From contig CATOOV010000003.1 in the NCBI GenBank assembly GCA_951801955.1, positions 1 to 64,000 of the forward strand: 64,000 nt of DNA, written 5' to 3'. Shown here in pieces: positions 1-8,637 of the stretch. A model generated the notes under the pieces. That model was given only the letters and a program-made list of their open reading frames with translations. It did not search any database and was not told where the DNA came from. Position 1 is the stretch's first letter. Every line of letters starts with the position of its first letter. The stretch comes from an uncultured Lachnospiraceae bacterium. GTDB taxonomy: Bacteria > Bacillota > Clostridia > Lachnospirales > Lachnospiraceae. The translations under genes were made by a program, and so were the position numbers.

Positions 1-151
1 TACTATAATCATATCCGCCCGCATTCATCCAATGGATATATGACACCATTTGAAAAGAGAATGCAGGCATGATCTTGTCAAAACTTTTCCTTGTAAGTGT
101 TACAAAAAAGCTTGACCATCTCAGTTTGTGAAATATTTTACAGTGCTTCCC

Positions 152-917
152 TTATAATTGCCTTTTCCTACGTCCATTGACACCATTGATTATGATATTC
201 TTAATTCCACTTTCTTTTTGCAGACCATCTGCTGCCGCATTTAAGTCTTCGACATCCTGATCCAGCACGGTCTGTTTCTCTTCTGGTCATTTTTGCGTTA
301 TTGCAAGCTCCAGATCCTCCTCTGCCTTCTCTAGAGCTTTCTTGTACACTTTGAAGCTGTCTTCCGTAAATAGTCATCTGGCTGGGTTTTTGCCGCTTTT
401 GCCGCTGCAATTGCATGTTCCAAAGCAGAAGTATCGGCAAGCGCATTGCCTGTTACCTTAAAATTGATTTCCCCATCCAAAGGTTTTCCAGAATACATGG
501 TGACTGTCAAAGTAACTTTTGCCGTACCAGCTCCCACAGCCTTTACTGTCCGATTTTCGGGATCCACAGTAACTACTTTAGGATTAGAAGATTCCCATTT
601 GCTTCCTGCAATGTCGCTGTCCCCGTCTCCTCCGGTAAGTTTAGGAATAAACTGTTTTTTGTCCCCAGTCTCAAGATTGATAACCCCATTTCCAGGATAT
701 ACCTCTGTGCCTTCCTCATCATAAATGGAGAAAAACTCTGATGCATTTGGCGTATTGCTGATCTCCACTGTAATCTCTTTATAAACAGATGGGTCACTGA
801 CAGAAGACACTTTTATGGTACAACTACTCCTTCGCCCACTGCCGTCACACGCCCAAATTCATCTACTGCTGCCACATCTGGTGTATCAGGAATCCAGGCA
901 ATATCTTCCTTTTGTGC
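152..917 (-). pseudogene. Decayed BIG2/FIVAR surface-protein fragment
   Basis: Three overlapping minus-strand frames together spell the end of a secreted multidomain protein. From the 5' side, one frame reads as the end of a BIG2 domain (AVDEFGRVTAVGEG) and then stops. A shift of frame resumes with KVSSVSDPSVYKEI and runs through a second BIG2-like module (WESSNPKVVTVDPENRTVKA) into a FIVAR helix (ALEHAIAAAKAAKTQPDDY). A one-base loss near 375 breaks the frame again; the restored frame gives EDSFKVYKKALEKAEEDLEL, meets a TGA near 280, and continues to a final stop at 152. Two frameshifts and one stop in one module argue for real decay rather than one sequencing error. The 5' end abuts a GCGC-rich dispersed repeat at 911-950, which may mark the truncation point. 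The same FIVAR and BIG2 modules occur in the intact protein at 8638-14637. Confidence 0.75.
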
Positions 918-950
918 GCGTGCGCACCCTTCCCAGAGGGCTTTTATCCT
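911..950. repeat. Dispersed repeat module A, partial copy 1
   Basis: The core TTGTGCGCGTGCGCA, followed by a stretch ending GAGGGCTTTTATCC, is shared with the copy at 53225-53262. The core alone is shared with 33799-33813. It sits at the broken 5' end of the pseudogene. Confidence 0.6.
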
Positions 951-959
951 ACTAATGAA

Positions 960-997
960 AAAACCATTGTATCAGTAAACGGAAACTGATACAATGG
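960..997 (-). terminator. Intrinsic terminator of the lipoprotein gene
   Basis: A perfect 13-bp stem (CCATTGTATCAGT at 964-976 with its complement at 985-997) around an 8-base loop. Read on the minus strand it is followed by a run of T. It lies 66 bases past the stop of the lipoprotein gene at 1063. Confidence 0.85.
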
Positions 998-1062
998 CTC
1001 TAATCCATATAAAAAATCTCTATAAATATTCTTACTGAACAATAAAGTTTTTCACTCTATTT

Positions 1063-1731
1063 TTACTCTTCTTCGGCTGCTACTGCGTCAATATCAAATA
1101 ACGCACGCTCTAAATTATAGACATCATCCTCCTTGGGAGTGTAAACTTTATTTACTAACTGTACTTGGATCGAAGTCGTCTCCTCGTCTGAAAATTCAGC
1201 ATTGCCAATAGACTCCTTGATCGCATCCTTCAACATGGCAAATACAGCTTCATTTATCTCATCTTCAGATGGAGTTTCCCCACCCTCTTCTGCCTTCTTA
1301 GTCATCTCTTCAAGATATGCCTGGTAAGCAGTATTGTAATTTTCCATCGCTGGTGCAAAAACGTTCATCTTCTGGTATTTTACCTCTACATTATAGGAAC
1401 CGTCGTCATTCTTGGTGGATTCCCCTACCGTATATTTTACATTCTTATATACGTCCTTTACCACTTCCTCAAACTCTTTCTGCAATTCATCAGAAAGCGA
1501 TGCCTGGGAAGTCAGGCTCTTAAGCGCTGTCTCAATGCCCTGCTTATACAAATTCTCCGCCTGTTCTTTTGTGCCGACTTTTTGTTCCACAAAAGCAGCA
1601 GAATCATTCTTATAAGAATTATCAAGCAATGCTTTTATGTAACCACTGGCATCAAAACTTCCACATCCCACCAATACGGACGCCACCAGCATTGCCGCCA
1701 ACAGCATCATAATCTTTCTTACTTTTTTCAT
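1063..1731 (-). CDS. Putative secreted lipoprotein
   Basis: A 222-residue protein with a lipoprotein signal: lysine-rich start (MKKVRK), hydrophobic core, and a lipobox VLVGC placing the modified cysteine near residue 23. The mature part is charged and mostly helical, with the segment GYIKALLDNSYKNDSAAFV early on, resembling clostridial lipoproteins of the DUF5105 kind; that family name is from memory and unsure. No catalytic motif is visible. The start was set at 1731, not the longer frame at 1800, because AAAGGAG lies 7 bases upstream. A promoter (TTGACG, 18 bases, TATAAT) and a terminator bracket it, so it is probably a single-gene unit. Function unknown; anchored on the outer face of the membrane. 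Confidence 0.8.
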   Translation of the reverse strand: MKKVRKIMMLLAAMLVASVLVGCGSFDASGYIKALLDNSYKNDSAAFVEQKVGTKEQAENLYKQGIETALKSLTSQASLSDELQKEFEEVVKDVYKNVKYTVGESTKNDDGSYNVEVKYQKMNVFAPAMENYNTAYQAYLEEMTKKAEEGGETPSEDEINEAVFAMLKDAIKESIGNAEFSDEETTSIQVQLVNKVYTPKEDDVYNLERALFDIDAVAAEEE

Positions 1732-1770
1732 AAATAATACTCCTTTGTGATAAATTTTGGTAACATATCT

Positions 1771-1800
1771 ATTATATAACACAAATCCTGATACCGTCAA
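1771..1800 (-). promoter_or_regulatory. Sigma-A type promoter of lipoprotein gene
   Basis: On the minus strand, TTGACG (1795-1800) and TATAAT (1771-1776) are separated by 18 bases. The -10 box lies about 40 bases before the chosen start codon. Confidence 0.75.
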
Positions 1801-1871
1801 TATCTTTCATATTTGAGTTATAACAAATTACAGGATCACAGATTCTCTGGATATTGCAAAGCCAACGATGC

Positions 1872-1908
1872 GCCATCATAAAAATGCCGTTTGTATTTTC
1901 ATGATGGC
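1872..1908. terminator. Hairpin after the chemoreceptor gene
   Basis: A 14-bp stem with one mismatch (GCCATCATAAAAAT against ATTTTCATGATGGC) directly downstream of the chemoreceptor stop at 1921. It lacks a clear T run on the minus strand, so it could be an RNA 3' stabiliser rather than a true terminator. Confidence 0.45.
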
Positions 1909-1920
1909 TGCCGTTTGTTA

Positions 1921-3687
1921 TTAATCTAAATTGATAGTGCCCCGAAACCCTTCTGTATCACCATAACCGATATTGCCATAGCCTGCCTTCTCGCTCGAAC
2001 TTCTGTAAGCAAATTCTTCCCGAAGAATAAATTTTGCTACAAGCTCTTTCAGGACCTCAGCCTGGCTGGAAAGCTGCTGGCTTGCCGCTGCACTTTCCAC
2101 TGCGGTAGAAGAATTGGTCTGTACCACGCTGGAAATCTGAGATACTCCCAATGTAACCTGTTCCACAGCGCTTGCCTGCTCTTCTGCCGCATCTGCAATC
2201 ATATCTACTTTTGCGGAAGCTGTACGGACTTCTTTCACTACTTTCACCAAAGACTGTGCCGTAGAATTTGCAATCTCTGTACCACGTGCCACAGCCTTAA
2301 TAGAACTTTCAATCAGCTCTGACGTATCCTGGGATGCTATAGAACTCTTACTTGCAAGGTTTCGTACCTCGTCAGCAACTACCGCAAAACCTTTCCCAGC
2401 AGTACCAGCACGCGATGCCTCTACAGCGGCATTCAGCGCTAGTATATTGGTCTGGAAAGCAATATCCTCAATGGTCTTAATAATCTTGCCGATTTCATCG
2501 GAAGTCCGGGTAATTTCTTCCATAGCCGCCATCATATCCCTCATTTGGTTATTGCATTTCTCTACCTCATCGCCAGCTGAACTTGACTGGTCCCTTGCCT
2601 CCAATGCATTTTGTGCGGTATCTTTTACCTGGTTGGATATACCTGCAATCGTAGTAGCAAGCTCTTCCACAGCTGCAGCCTGTTGTGTTGCTCCCTGTGA
2701 AAGCGCTTGGGAACCGTTAGACACTTGGCTGGAACCAGACGCAACCTGATCTGCACTGCGATTGATCTGTCCCAACGTGGAACTCAAATCACGATTCAGC
2801 TTACGAATAGAAGTCAACAAGCTCTGGAAACTTCCCACATAGCGTTCTTCTGCTTCTGTACGTACGTCAAAGTTACCATTCGCCATCTCACTTAAAATTC
2901 TTGAGGCATCCTTAATAACAGTTTCCAAAATGATTGTCATATTTTTAAATGTATTTGCCAAACTACCCAATTCATCTTTTGATTTATAATTGATGGCAAT
3001 ATCAAAATCACCGCCGACAATCTTGTCAGCAGCCCTTTCCAATTCACGGAGGGGCTTTGTAATTGCCCTTGTCAAATATGTAGAGAGAAACAGTGTGATA
3101 ACCAAGGCTCCGCCAGCCATGCCCAACTGTACGGCAACCAGCATTTTCTGCATTTCCACGGTGTTCTCATAATCCTTATCTGCATTCTGCTCAGCGACTT
3201 CACTGATCTTTATCAATGTATTAACCGCTTCCTCAACGAGAGGCTGGTACTCGTTAAGCAGCATATCCTGGGCTTTCTTCATATCTGTGTCTGCTATTTC
3301 AATCACTTGTTCCTGCAATTCTGCAGCCTTTGAAATTTTTTCAGCAAACTGGTCTAACTGCTCAGAATCACCTGTGAAATTTTCAAACAGCCAAGTTGCA
3401 TTGTCTTCCAACAATTTCATTTCTTTCTGCAAATCCTTCAGATAAGATTCGCTTTTTTCATCATCGTCCTCAATTGTGACAAATGTAAGATCTTTCACAA
3501 TAATCTGCAATCCGCGTCGCATACTCATAACTTTATTGGTAATCTGGTATCCAACATTATAAAACTCTGAATATTTCTGCGCATTTTCCTGTAATCCATT
3601 AATTGCCACAACAACTGTTCCGCAGAACAGTATAATAATAAGCAAAAATGTCAACAATAATTTCTTTCCGATTCTTAAATTCTTCAT
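1921..3687 (-). CDS. Methyl-accepting chemotaxis protein
   Basis: A 588-residue membrane receptor. Order: short cytoplasmic start, transmembrane helix about 11-30, an extracellular helical sensor of about 150 residues (four-helix-bundle type), second transmembrane helix about 186-206 ([14 protein letters not shown]), a HAMP linker, then a long coiled-coil signalling domain. The conserved hairpin tip is clear ([17 protein letters not shown], then [13 protein letters not shown]). Such proteins pass ligand sensing to CheA/CheW and so to flagellar motors or related outputs. The start at 3687 follows AGGGGG; two upstream in-frame starts lack a good ribosome site. The ligand cannot be told from sequence. 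No che or flagellar genes lie in the window, so it is an orphan receptor gene. Confidence 0.93.
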   Translation of the reverse strand: MKNLRIGKKLLLTFLLIIILFCGTVVVAINGLQENAQKYSEFYNVGYQITNKVMSMRRGLQIIVKDLTFVTIEDDDEKSESYLKDLQKEMKLLEDNATWLFENFTGDSEQLDQFAEKISKAAELQEQVIEIADTDMKKAQDMLLNEYQPLVEEAVNTLIKISEVAEQNADKDYENTVEMQKMLVAVQLGMAGGALVITLFLSTYLTRAITKPLRELERAADKIVGGDFDIAINYKSKDELGSLANTFKNMTIILETVIKDASRILSEMANGNFDVRTEAEERYVGSFQSLLTSIRKLNRDLSSTLGQINRSADQVASGSSQVSNGSQALSQGATQQAAAVEELATTIAGISNQVKDTAQNALEARDQSSSAGDEVEKCNNQMRDMMAAMEEITRTSDEIGKIIKTIEDIAFQTNILALNAAVEASRAGTAGKGFAVVADEVRNLASKSSIASQDTSELIESSIKAVARGTEIANSTAQSLVKVVKEVRTASAKVDMIADAAEEQASAVEQVTLGVSQISSVVQTNSSTAVESAAASQQLSSQAEVLKELVAKFILREEFAYRSSSEKAGYGNIGYGDTEGFRGTINLD

Positions 3688-3869
3688 CTTCGGCCCCCTA
3701 TGCTTCTTCATAAACAATTACAACCCACTATCACACAATTTTGGTTTCTGATTTGACGCAGAATACCCGTGACTTTTGTCATAAGAGGAATATGCAAGGC
3801 TTGCTTAGATTTGCCACGGATACAATCCCGCGTCAAATCAAAAACGCTCCGTGAGGATGTGCATGGTTC

Positions 3870-3937
3870 TGGTAATGTATTTGCCAGCAAAGCCGACCCA
3901 GATCCAGTGCCAAGACCCACGGGCGAGTCTTGAATTT
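3870..3937. repeat. Intergenic repeat module C, copy 1
   Basis: Shares GGCAAAG/AGCAAAG, ACCCAGAT, AAGAC and AGTCTTGAAT in the same order and spacing with 6310-6385. AAGACC...GAGTCTT can form a small hairpin. The copies are degenerate. This explains the 3720-4000 stretch, which otherwise holds no gene. Confidence 0.5.
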
Positions 3938-4217
3938 CACTTTCATAACCAGCAGCCTGCCTGGCTATTTGCAATTCCCAGGAGTTAGCCAGGCTAATAT
4001 TCCATTTTGTGCCTTTAAGTATGGCAAATTGTCCATAATTGATTTTTTATTTTTGTAGTTTGACACATATAAATTATAATAGATTTTTGCCAATCTGTCT
4101 ACTATAAAAAATTGCTTGCGCAATGGCATTTTCAGTTACTGCTTTTCCACTGTGTTTTTTTCGTTCCCATCAGGAATCTTAAGCCCTCAAAGAATGAATA
4201 AAATAAAAAAAATCTGG

Positions 4218-4231
4218 TATACTATCCTACA
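4218..4231 (+). promoter_or_regulatory. -10 box abutting a start codon
   Basis: TATACT at 4218-4223 ends 7 bases before the ATG at 4231, so transcription would begin at about the A of the start codon. The -35 match is weak (TGAATA at 4195-4200, 17-base spacer). See the leaderless-gene finding. Confidence 0.4.
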
Positions 4232-4644
4232 TGAGAAAAAATTTTTTATTATGTGGATTTACTGGCTGGTGCCTGGAAATTTTGTTTACATGCTTTGGCT
4301 CTTTTCGGAAACGCGAATTGCAATTATTCGGCAAAACATCTTTATGGATGTTCCCGATTTATGGCATGGCTGCCTTTCTAAAACCAGTCTGCCGCCTTGT
4401 GAAAGGGTTCCCTGCCGGAATTCGTGCCCTATGTTACAGTATATTTATTTTTCTTGGAGAATATCTCAGCGGAAGCCTCCTGAAAAAATATCAGATCTGC
4501 CCTTGGGATTACAGTAACGCACGAACCAATATCAAAGGAGTGATTCGTTTGGACTATGCCCCTTTCTGGATGATTGCGGGGCTGATTTTTGAAAATCTTC
4601 TGATGCGTTCTCCCAAAACGAAAAAACTATCTGGAAGCTTATAA
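4231..4644 (+). CDS. Putative ABC-transporter type IV / CmpB-like membrane protein
   Basis: A 137-residue membrane protein resembling the PF06541 family (putative ABC-transporter type IV): GWCLEILFTC near the N-terminus, a central segment with MFPIYGM, then EYLSGSLLKK, CPWDYS, NIKGVIRLDYAPFWMIAGL and a C-terminal helix. About four transmembrane segments are plausible. The biochemical role of this family is not established. The only usable start is the ATG at 4231, because an in-frame stop lies at 4204 and no Shine-Dalgarno sequence precedes it, unlike almost all genes here. A -10-like TATACT sits immediately upstream, pointing to a leaderless message. A strong hairpin follows at 4667-4710. 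Confidence 0.75.
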   Translation: MRKNFLLCGFTGWCLEILFTCFGSFRKRELQLFGKTSLWMFPIYGMAAFLKPVCRLVKGFPAGIRALCYSIFIFLGEYLSGSLLKKYQICPWDYSNARTNIKGVIRLDYAPFWMIAGLIFENLLMRSPKTKKLSGSL

Positions 4645-4666
4645 TTGGACTATCGCATTAAAGGGC

Positions 4667-4710
4667 TTTTCTCATATAGGGAATTCGGAGTAATTTCCTA
4701 TATGAGAAAA
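4667..4710. repeat. Dispersed palindrome module B copy 1, possible bidirectional terminator
   Basis: A 19-bp stem with one mismatch: TTTTCTCATATAGGGAATT, loop CGGAGT, then its complement. The same CATATAGG...ATTCGG...TATATG hairpin recurs at 25929-25969 and 33826-33857. Flanking T and A runs would allow termination in both directions. Confidence 0.75.
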
Positions 4711-4855
4711 AGAATGATCAATCATCTTATATGACCTTCCCTTAATGAGGCAGCCCTCTTTTGCATTTTCTTATGGACTTTGCCATAAAAGGCAAAAGTT
4801 TTGTCTGAACATTAACCAACAATTCCTATAATTCTTCTCACCTGTATTTTTCCCC

Positions 4856-4884
4856 TTGAAATTTGTATCTTTCTGTTATATGAT
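4856..4884 (+). promoter_or_regulatory. pyrBI promoter
   Basis: TTGAAA (4856-4861) and TATGAT (4879-4884) with a 17-base spacer. Transcription would start near 4891, leaving a leader of only about 23 bases with AGGAGG at 4902-4907. There is no room for a PyrR-type or UTP-sensitive attenuator, so transcription-attenuation control of the usual kinds is unlikely here. Confidence 0.8.
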
Positions 4885-4913
4885 AATGAAAATAACGAGA
4901 TAGGAGGCGTTCT

Positions 4914-5834
4914 ATGCAGCATTTAATGAGCCCGTTGGATTTGTCTGTTGAGGAATTGGACAAACTGCTTACACTGGCAAATGATATTGAAAAAAATCCT
5001 CAAAAATATGCGCATGCATGTGAGGGAAAAAAACTTGCAACCTGTTTCTATGAACCTAGTACCAGAACACGGTTGAGCTTTGAGGCAGCTATGCTGAATT
5101 TAGGCGGAAGCGTTCTTGGCTTTTCCAGTGAAGACAGCAGTTCTGCCGCGAAGGGTGAAAGCGTTTCAGATACGATTCGCGTCATTTCTTGTTACGCAGA
5201 TATCTGCGCCATGCGCCATCCCAAAGAAGGCGCACCTTTAGTAGCTTCCGAAAAAGCCACAATTCCCGTCATCAACGCCGGAGACGGCGGACATCAGCAC
5301 CCTACCCAAACATTGACGGACCTTCTTACCATCCGCTCTTTGATGTGTCGCCTTGACCATCTTACCATTGGCTTATGCGGCGATCTGAAATTCGGACGAA
5401 CTGTCCATTCTTTGATTCATGCTTTAATCCGTTACCCTAATATAAAATTTGCCCTAATCTCTCCAGAAGAACTTCGCGTTCCAAGCTATATTCGGGAAGA
5501 TGTCCTGAAAAAAAATCATATTCCTTTCCAGGAAGTAGAACGGCTGGAAGACGCTATGGAAACTCTTGACATCCTTTATATGACCAGAGTACAAAAAGAA
5601 CGTTTCTTTAATGAGGACGATTATGTACGCATGAAAGATTTTTATATTTTAGACAGAAAGAAAATGCGCCTTGCAAAAAAAGACATGATTGTGATGCATC
5701 CCCTCCCTAGAGTCAATGAAATATCTGTGGATGTGGACAACGACCCAAGGGCGGCATATTTCAAACAGGCACAATATGGTGTCTATGTACGTATGGCCCT
5801 TATCCTTACATTGCTGGAGGTGGAAGTATGTTAA
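4914..5834 (+). CDS. pyrB: Aspartate carbamoyltransferase catalytic subunit
   Basis: A 306-residue enzyme that joins carbamoyl phosphate and L-aspartate to make N-carbamoyl-L-aspartate, the committed step of pyrimidine synthesis. Diagnostic motifs are intact: the carbamoyl-phosphate loop [11 protein letters not shown], the [10 protein letters not shown] segment, and [10 protein letters not shown] near the C-terminus. The length matches the family. The start follows AGGAGG by 6 bases. It overlaps pyrI by 7 bases, so the two chains are translationally coupled, as expected for a PyrB-PyrI holoenzyme with allosteric control by nucleotides. No other pyr genes are nearby. Confidence 0.97.
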   Translation: MQHLMSPLDLSVEELDKLLTLANDIEKNPQKYAHACEGKKLATCFYEPSTRTRLSFEAAMLNLGGSVLGFSSEDSSSAAKGESVSDTIRVISCYADICAMRHPKEGAPLVASEKATIPVINAGDGGHQHPTQTLTDLLTIRSLMCRLDHLTIGLCGDLKFGRTVHSLIHALIRYPNIKFALISPEELRVPSYIREDVLKKNHIPFQEVERLEDAMETLDILYMTRVQKERFFNEDDYVRMKDFYILDRKKMRLAKKDMIVMHPLPRVNEISVDVDNDPRAAYFKQAQYGVYVRMALILTLLEVEVC

Positions 5835-6268
5835 ATGTAGGAACTATTATTGAAGGTTTTGTATTGGACCACATTCAGGCTGGAACCAGCCTTTCCCTCT
5901 ATTACGACCTGAAACTGGACCAGCTCGACTGTTGTGTCGCCATTATTAAAAATGCCCGCAGCAATAAAATGGGGAAAAAAGATATTGTAAAAGTGGAATG
6001 TAACATTGATGCCCTGAATCTGGATGTACTTGGTTTCATTGACCATAACATCACTGTCAATATTATCAAAGGGGAAACAATTGTGGAAAAACGAAAACTT
6101 CAGCTTCCCAAGCAAATCAAAAATGTTATTAATTGCCGGAATCCCCGTTGTATTACCTCCATGGAACAGGAACTGGATCAAATTTTCTTACTGACCGATG
6201 AGGCAACGGAAACTTATCGCTGCAAATATTGCGAAGAAAAGTACAAAGGGCATAAACGGGTAAAATAA
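5828..6268 (+). CDS. pyrI: Aspartate carbamoyltransferase regulatory subunit
   Basis: A 146-residue regulatory chain. The N-terminal half is the nucleotide-binding allosteric domain ([13 protein letters not shown] at the start). The C-terminal half carries the zinc site that contacts PyrB, with four cysteines in two pairs (CRNPRC and CKYC). It binds no substrate itself; in the holoenzyme it passes inhibition by CTP/UTP or activation by ATP. Its ATG lies inside the last codons of pyrB and follows GGAGG. It is the last gene of the operon. Confidence 0.96.
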   Translation: MLNVGTIIEGFVLDHIQAGTSLSLYYDLKLDQLDCCVAIIKNARSNKMGKKDIVKVECNIDALNLDVLGFIDHNITVNIIKGETIVEKRKLQLPKQIKNVINCRNPRCITSMEQELDQIFLLTDEATETYRCKYCEEKYKGHKRVK

Positions 6269-6309
6269 GCAAGGGCTGTAGCGTTCAAAAATGCTTGGCT
6301 TTTGATACG

Positions 6310-6385
6310 CATAGATCCGTTCATGTATCGATCGGCAAAGTTACCCCAGATTCTGCTCTAAGACTCGCAAGCCAGTCTTGAATCC
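6310..6385. repeat. Intergenic repeat module C, copy 2
   Basis: The degenerate second copy of the element at 3870-3937: ATGTATCGATCGGCAAAG, then ACCCCAGATTC, then AAGACTCGCAAGCCAGTCTT, a short hairpin, and GAATC. It lies between pyrI and its terminator. Confidence 0.5.
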
Positions 6386-6403
6386 TATGAAATATAGAGA
6401 AAT

Positions 6404-6445
6404 CCCCCACAGTAAGCTTCCTATCCTGCCAGCTCACTATGGGGG
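6404..6445. terminator. Hairpin between convergent pyrI and zinc-ribbon gene
   Basis: CCCCCACAGT (6404-6413) pairs with ACTATGGGGG (6436-6445) with one mismatch. Placed between two converging genes, it may serve both; T-rich sequence follows on the plus side. Confidence 0.6.
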
Positions 6446-6485
6446 TATCTTATCCTAATATAACCAGATATCAATATGCAATACA

Positions 6486-6881
6486 TTAACTTTTTTTTAT
6501 AAACTCCGTTTTACACTTGGGACAGGTAATACAAATTTTCCCCTTTCCCTTTGGTACCCTCACTTTCTGTCTGCAGGAGGGACATTTGTAAAAGTGATAG
6601 ACTTTTCTCTGTTTGAAATGCTCTTTCTTCCGATTCCATTTAACCACGATCCGATATCGCCAATTCATAAACCTTTGATTTTCTTCATACCGCCGATCGA
6701 CCTGTTTAGACATCATGCGGTAATACTCATATCCCATCAACCCAAGTGCAAGAATATAAAAAATATCCAGTCTGGAAAACAGGGAAATCAACAAAAGCAC
6801 AACAGATATTCCCATCAGTAACTGTCCAAACTGGTCCGCTCCATATCTTCCCATCATAAAACGCTGTATTCTTTGTTTCAT
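6486..6881 (-). CDS. Small membrane protein with C-terminal zinc ribbon
   Basis: A 131-residue protein with two adjacent transmembrane helices (about 19-54), a basic linker rich in Arg and Lys, and a C-terminal CPSC...CPKC pair that should bind one zinc ion. The basic linker may touch nucleic acid or phospholipid heads. I know this architecture from Lachnospiraceae hypothetical proteins, but no function is assigned to it. GGAGAG 8 bases before the ATG supports the start. It stands alone, convergent with pyrI. Its first codon lies 410 bases from the stop of the next minus-strand gene upstream (7291). Confidence 0.75.
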   Translation of the reverse strand: MKQRIQRFMMGRYGADQFGQLLMGISVVLLLISLFSRLDIFYILALGLMGYEYYRMMSKQVDRRYEENQRFMNWRYRIVVKWNRKKEHFKQRKVYHFYKCPSCRQKVRVPKGKGKICITCPKCKTEFIKKS

Positions 6882-7159
6882 AGTCTTCTCTCCTATGTGC
6901 TTATTTCTTTCTCTCTATGTTAGCGCGGAACTCACAGGAAGTCAATGGAGTTATTATCTTTTAAGAATTGTTTATATTTTCGTAATAATCGCAGCATTCC
7001 TGGCACAAATTATCGAATTACAGTTGAATATGGATGCCTGGGCTTCTTCCGATGGTTGGCTATGCAGTGTCTATTTGATATCTGGAACAAGGTAATATTT
7101 TATATCCATTGATTCCCATATTACCTCAATAAGCCACTCGTATTCTACGTCAAACCAGA

Positions 7160-7210
7160 AAAAACCGACCTTCAATCGTTAGGTCTCCAGTCTAACTTTT
7201 GGGGACCGGT
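7160..7210. mobile_element. Possible IS3-family end relic
   Basis: On the minus strand this reads GGTCCCCAAAAGTTAGAC, then ACCTAACGATTGAAGGTC and a T run. It resembles the ends of clostridial IS3-family elements, recalled rather than compared. No transposase frame lies next to it; an IS3 ORFB fragment exists at 35100-35370. GACC...GGTC plus the T run could also end transcription from the gene at 7291. The rest of 6882-7290 shows no convincing gene. Confidence 0.35.
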
Positions 7211-7290
7211 ACAGGGAAACAGATGCTTTCACAGATGCACTTTTGCTGATAACGGCAAATAATCCCTTTTAATCCATAGCTTGCAGCCTA

Positions 7291-8004
7291 TTATTTAAAA
7301 ATATTTTTGCTTTTCCCTTCATGGGGAAATTCTAAGATCGTTCCTTGAATCTCTCCCGTCTTCTTATTCTGGAATGTTACATTTATATAGGAATATTTTG
7401 CAACGGAAGGATCCCCGTCAGAGTATCGTCCTGTGCTTACGTATACAACGGATTTATTTTTTACCACTCCTGGTCCCCAAACAAAAATTCGATCAATTTT
7501 CCATCCCTTTTGCGGGGTAATAACTATCTTTTTCTTCACCCTCTCCGTCTTGCTTCTCAAATAATACCGACCAGAGACATTGAATTTTTTTGCATAATCT
7601 TTATTTCCCACTTGAAACGATTTGCATGGATTCTCCCAATATTTCACAGTCACAGAAATCGTATATTTTTTCTTTGCATATTGGAATGTTACTTTTGCTG
7701 TGCCTTTCTTTTTGGGTTTGAGGGTAAACCCATTCCCCATAACATTTGCAACTGTAACCACCTTTTTGTTGGAACTGGTTACTTTGCTGATTTGGCCAAC
7801 TCCATTTGGAACATTTATGTACATGTATTGTTCCAAACCAGTGTTCTTCCCCTTAAACGCCCTCAATGTGACCTTTTTGTCAAACTTCGGCTTTGCTGCC
7901 GCCTGTACTTGGCCAACTGGGATGATAGATGCGCATAAAACCATCGCCAGCAGAAAGGCAAACAGTTTTTTTCCATGTTTACTTCTTACTGTTAAATTTC
8001 CCAT
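7291..8004 (-). CDS. Secreted Ig-like (BIG2-type) protein
   Basis: A 237-residue exported protein. Residues 1-35 form a signal peptide (basic start, LFAFLLAMVLCASIIP, cleavage near VQAAA). A single BIG2-like domain follows (SSNKKVVTVANVMGNGFTLK, then KKKGTAKVTFQ, the usual closing strand). The C-terminal half, rich in Lys and Tyr, is an unrecognised beta-rich domain. BIG2 domains are common in adhesins and wall-bound enzymes; no enzyme motif is visible. AGGAGG 9 bases upstream fixes the start. The gene follows RNase P RNA on the same strand and no clear terminator separates them. Confidence 0.8.
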   Translation of the reverse strand: MGNLTVRSKHGKKLFAFLLAMVLCASIIPVGQVQAAAKPKFDKKVTLRAFKGKNTGLEQYMYINVPNGVGQISKVTSSNKKVVTVANVMGNGFTLKPKKKGTAKVTFQYAKKKYTISVTVKYWENPCKSFQVGNKDYAKKFNVSGRYYLRSKTERVKKKIVITPQKGWKIDRIFVWGPGVVKNKSVVYVSTGRYSDGDPSVAKYSYINVTFQNKKTGEIQGTILEFPHEGKSKNIFK

Positions 8005-8070
8005 TCCTCTGCCTCCTCGATATTAAAATTTTTTAAAGCTGCCTTTTTTCAGTTGTCTTGAAAAGAAAAA

Positions 8071-8451
8071 TAAGCAGGGCTGTAAGCCGGGTTATGTCGT
8101 GGATAATCATCTATCTAGCCTGGCTGTCGCCAGCCAGATCCTGCGACCTACCTGAAGCTGGCGGGCCACGTCAACGCTTCCGTTCGGTCTTGCTTCGGAT
8201 GGGGTTTACATATGCCCTGCCTGTTACCAGACAGGCGGTAGTCTCTTAAACTGCCCTTCCACCCTTACTGCCTGCCCTCTTTCACTCTGCCAAACGGCTC
8301 AAAATAGGGCAAATACAGCGGTACATTTCTGTTGCACTTTCCTTGGAGTCGCCTCCACCGGCCATTAACCGGCATCCTGCCCTATGAAGCCCGGACTTTC
8401 CTCACCTGCGGTCTTTCGACACTTGCAGCCGCGATTACCTGCCCTACTTAT
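8071..8451 (-). ncRNA. rnpB: RNase P RNA
   Basis: On the minus strand the conserved core is plain: GAGGAAAGTCCGGGCTTC near the 5' end and ACCCGGCTTACAG near the 3' end, which form the P4 region. The ends pair as helix P1 (AAGTAGGG with CCCTGCTT, one G-U pair), which sets the limits used here to within a few bases. It is the ribozyme that trims tRNA 5' leaders together with RnpA. The length, about 380, and visible arms fit the ancestral type A fold rather than the Bacillus type B fold, but this was not folded in detail. Confidence 0.95.
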
Positions 8452-8526
8452 CATCCTTACAGTTCCATTGTTTCCAATAACTGTATACGTACCAATGATA
8501 ACAAAAAATTCATTTAATGGCAACTC

Positions 8527-8561
8527 CTAGCACAACAAAAATTTCATTTTTGTTGTGCTAG
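8527..8561. terminator. Perfect 16-bp palindrome downstream of the giant secreted gene
   Basis: CTAGCACAACAAAAAT, loop TTC, then its exact complement. It lies between the stop of the gene at 8638 and rnpB. No strong T run follows on the minus strand, so it may be a terminator, a processing hairpin or a small mobile relic. Confidence 0.5.
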
Positions 8562-8637
8562 TTTCGGGGGCTTACCCAATCATCAAATCTGCACGAGATA
8601 AGTCCCCCATTATTTCTAGTTTATCTGGCGCTTTCTG

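Noticed and set aside
1..135. Short minus-strand open stretch running off the left edge
   Set aside because: Several frames are partly open but none is long enough or recognisable; it may be part of the decayed surface-protein region.
3708..3974. 88-codon minus-strand frame upstream of the chemoreceptor
   Set aside because: It overlaps repeat module C and its second copy is not open in the same way; no ribosome site.
6895..7095. 66-codon plus-strand frame with one hydrophobic stretch
   Set aside because: No Shine-Dalgarno sequence, no recognisable family, and it starts inside the zinc-ribbon gene's upstream region.
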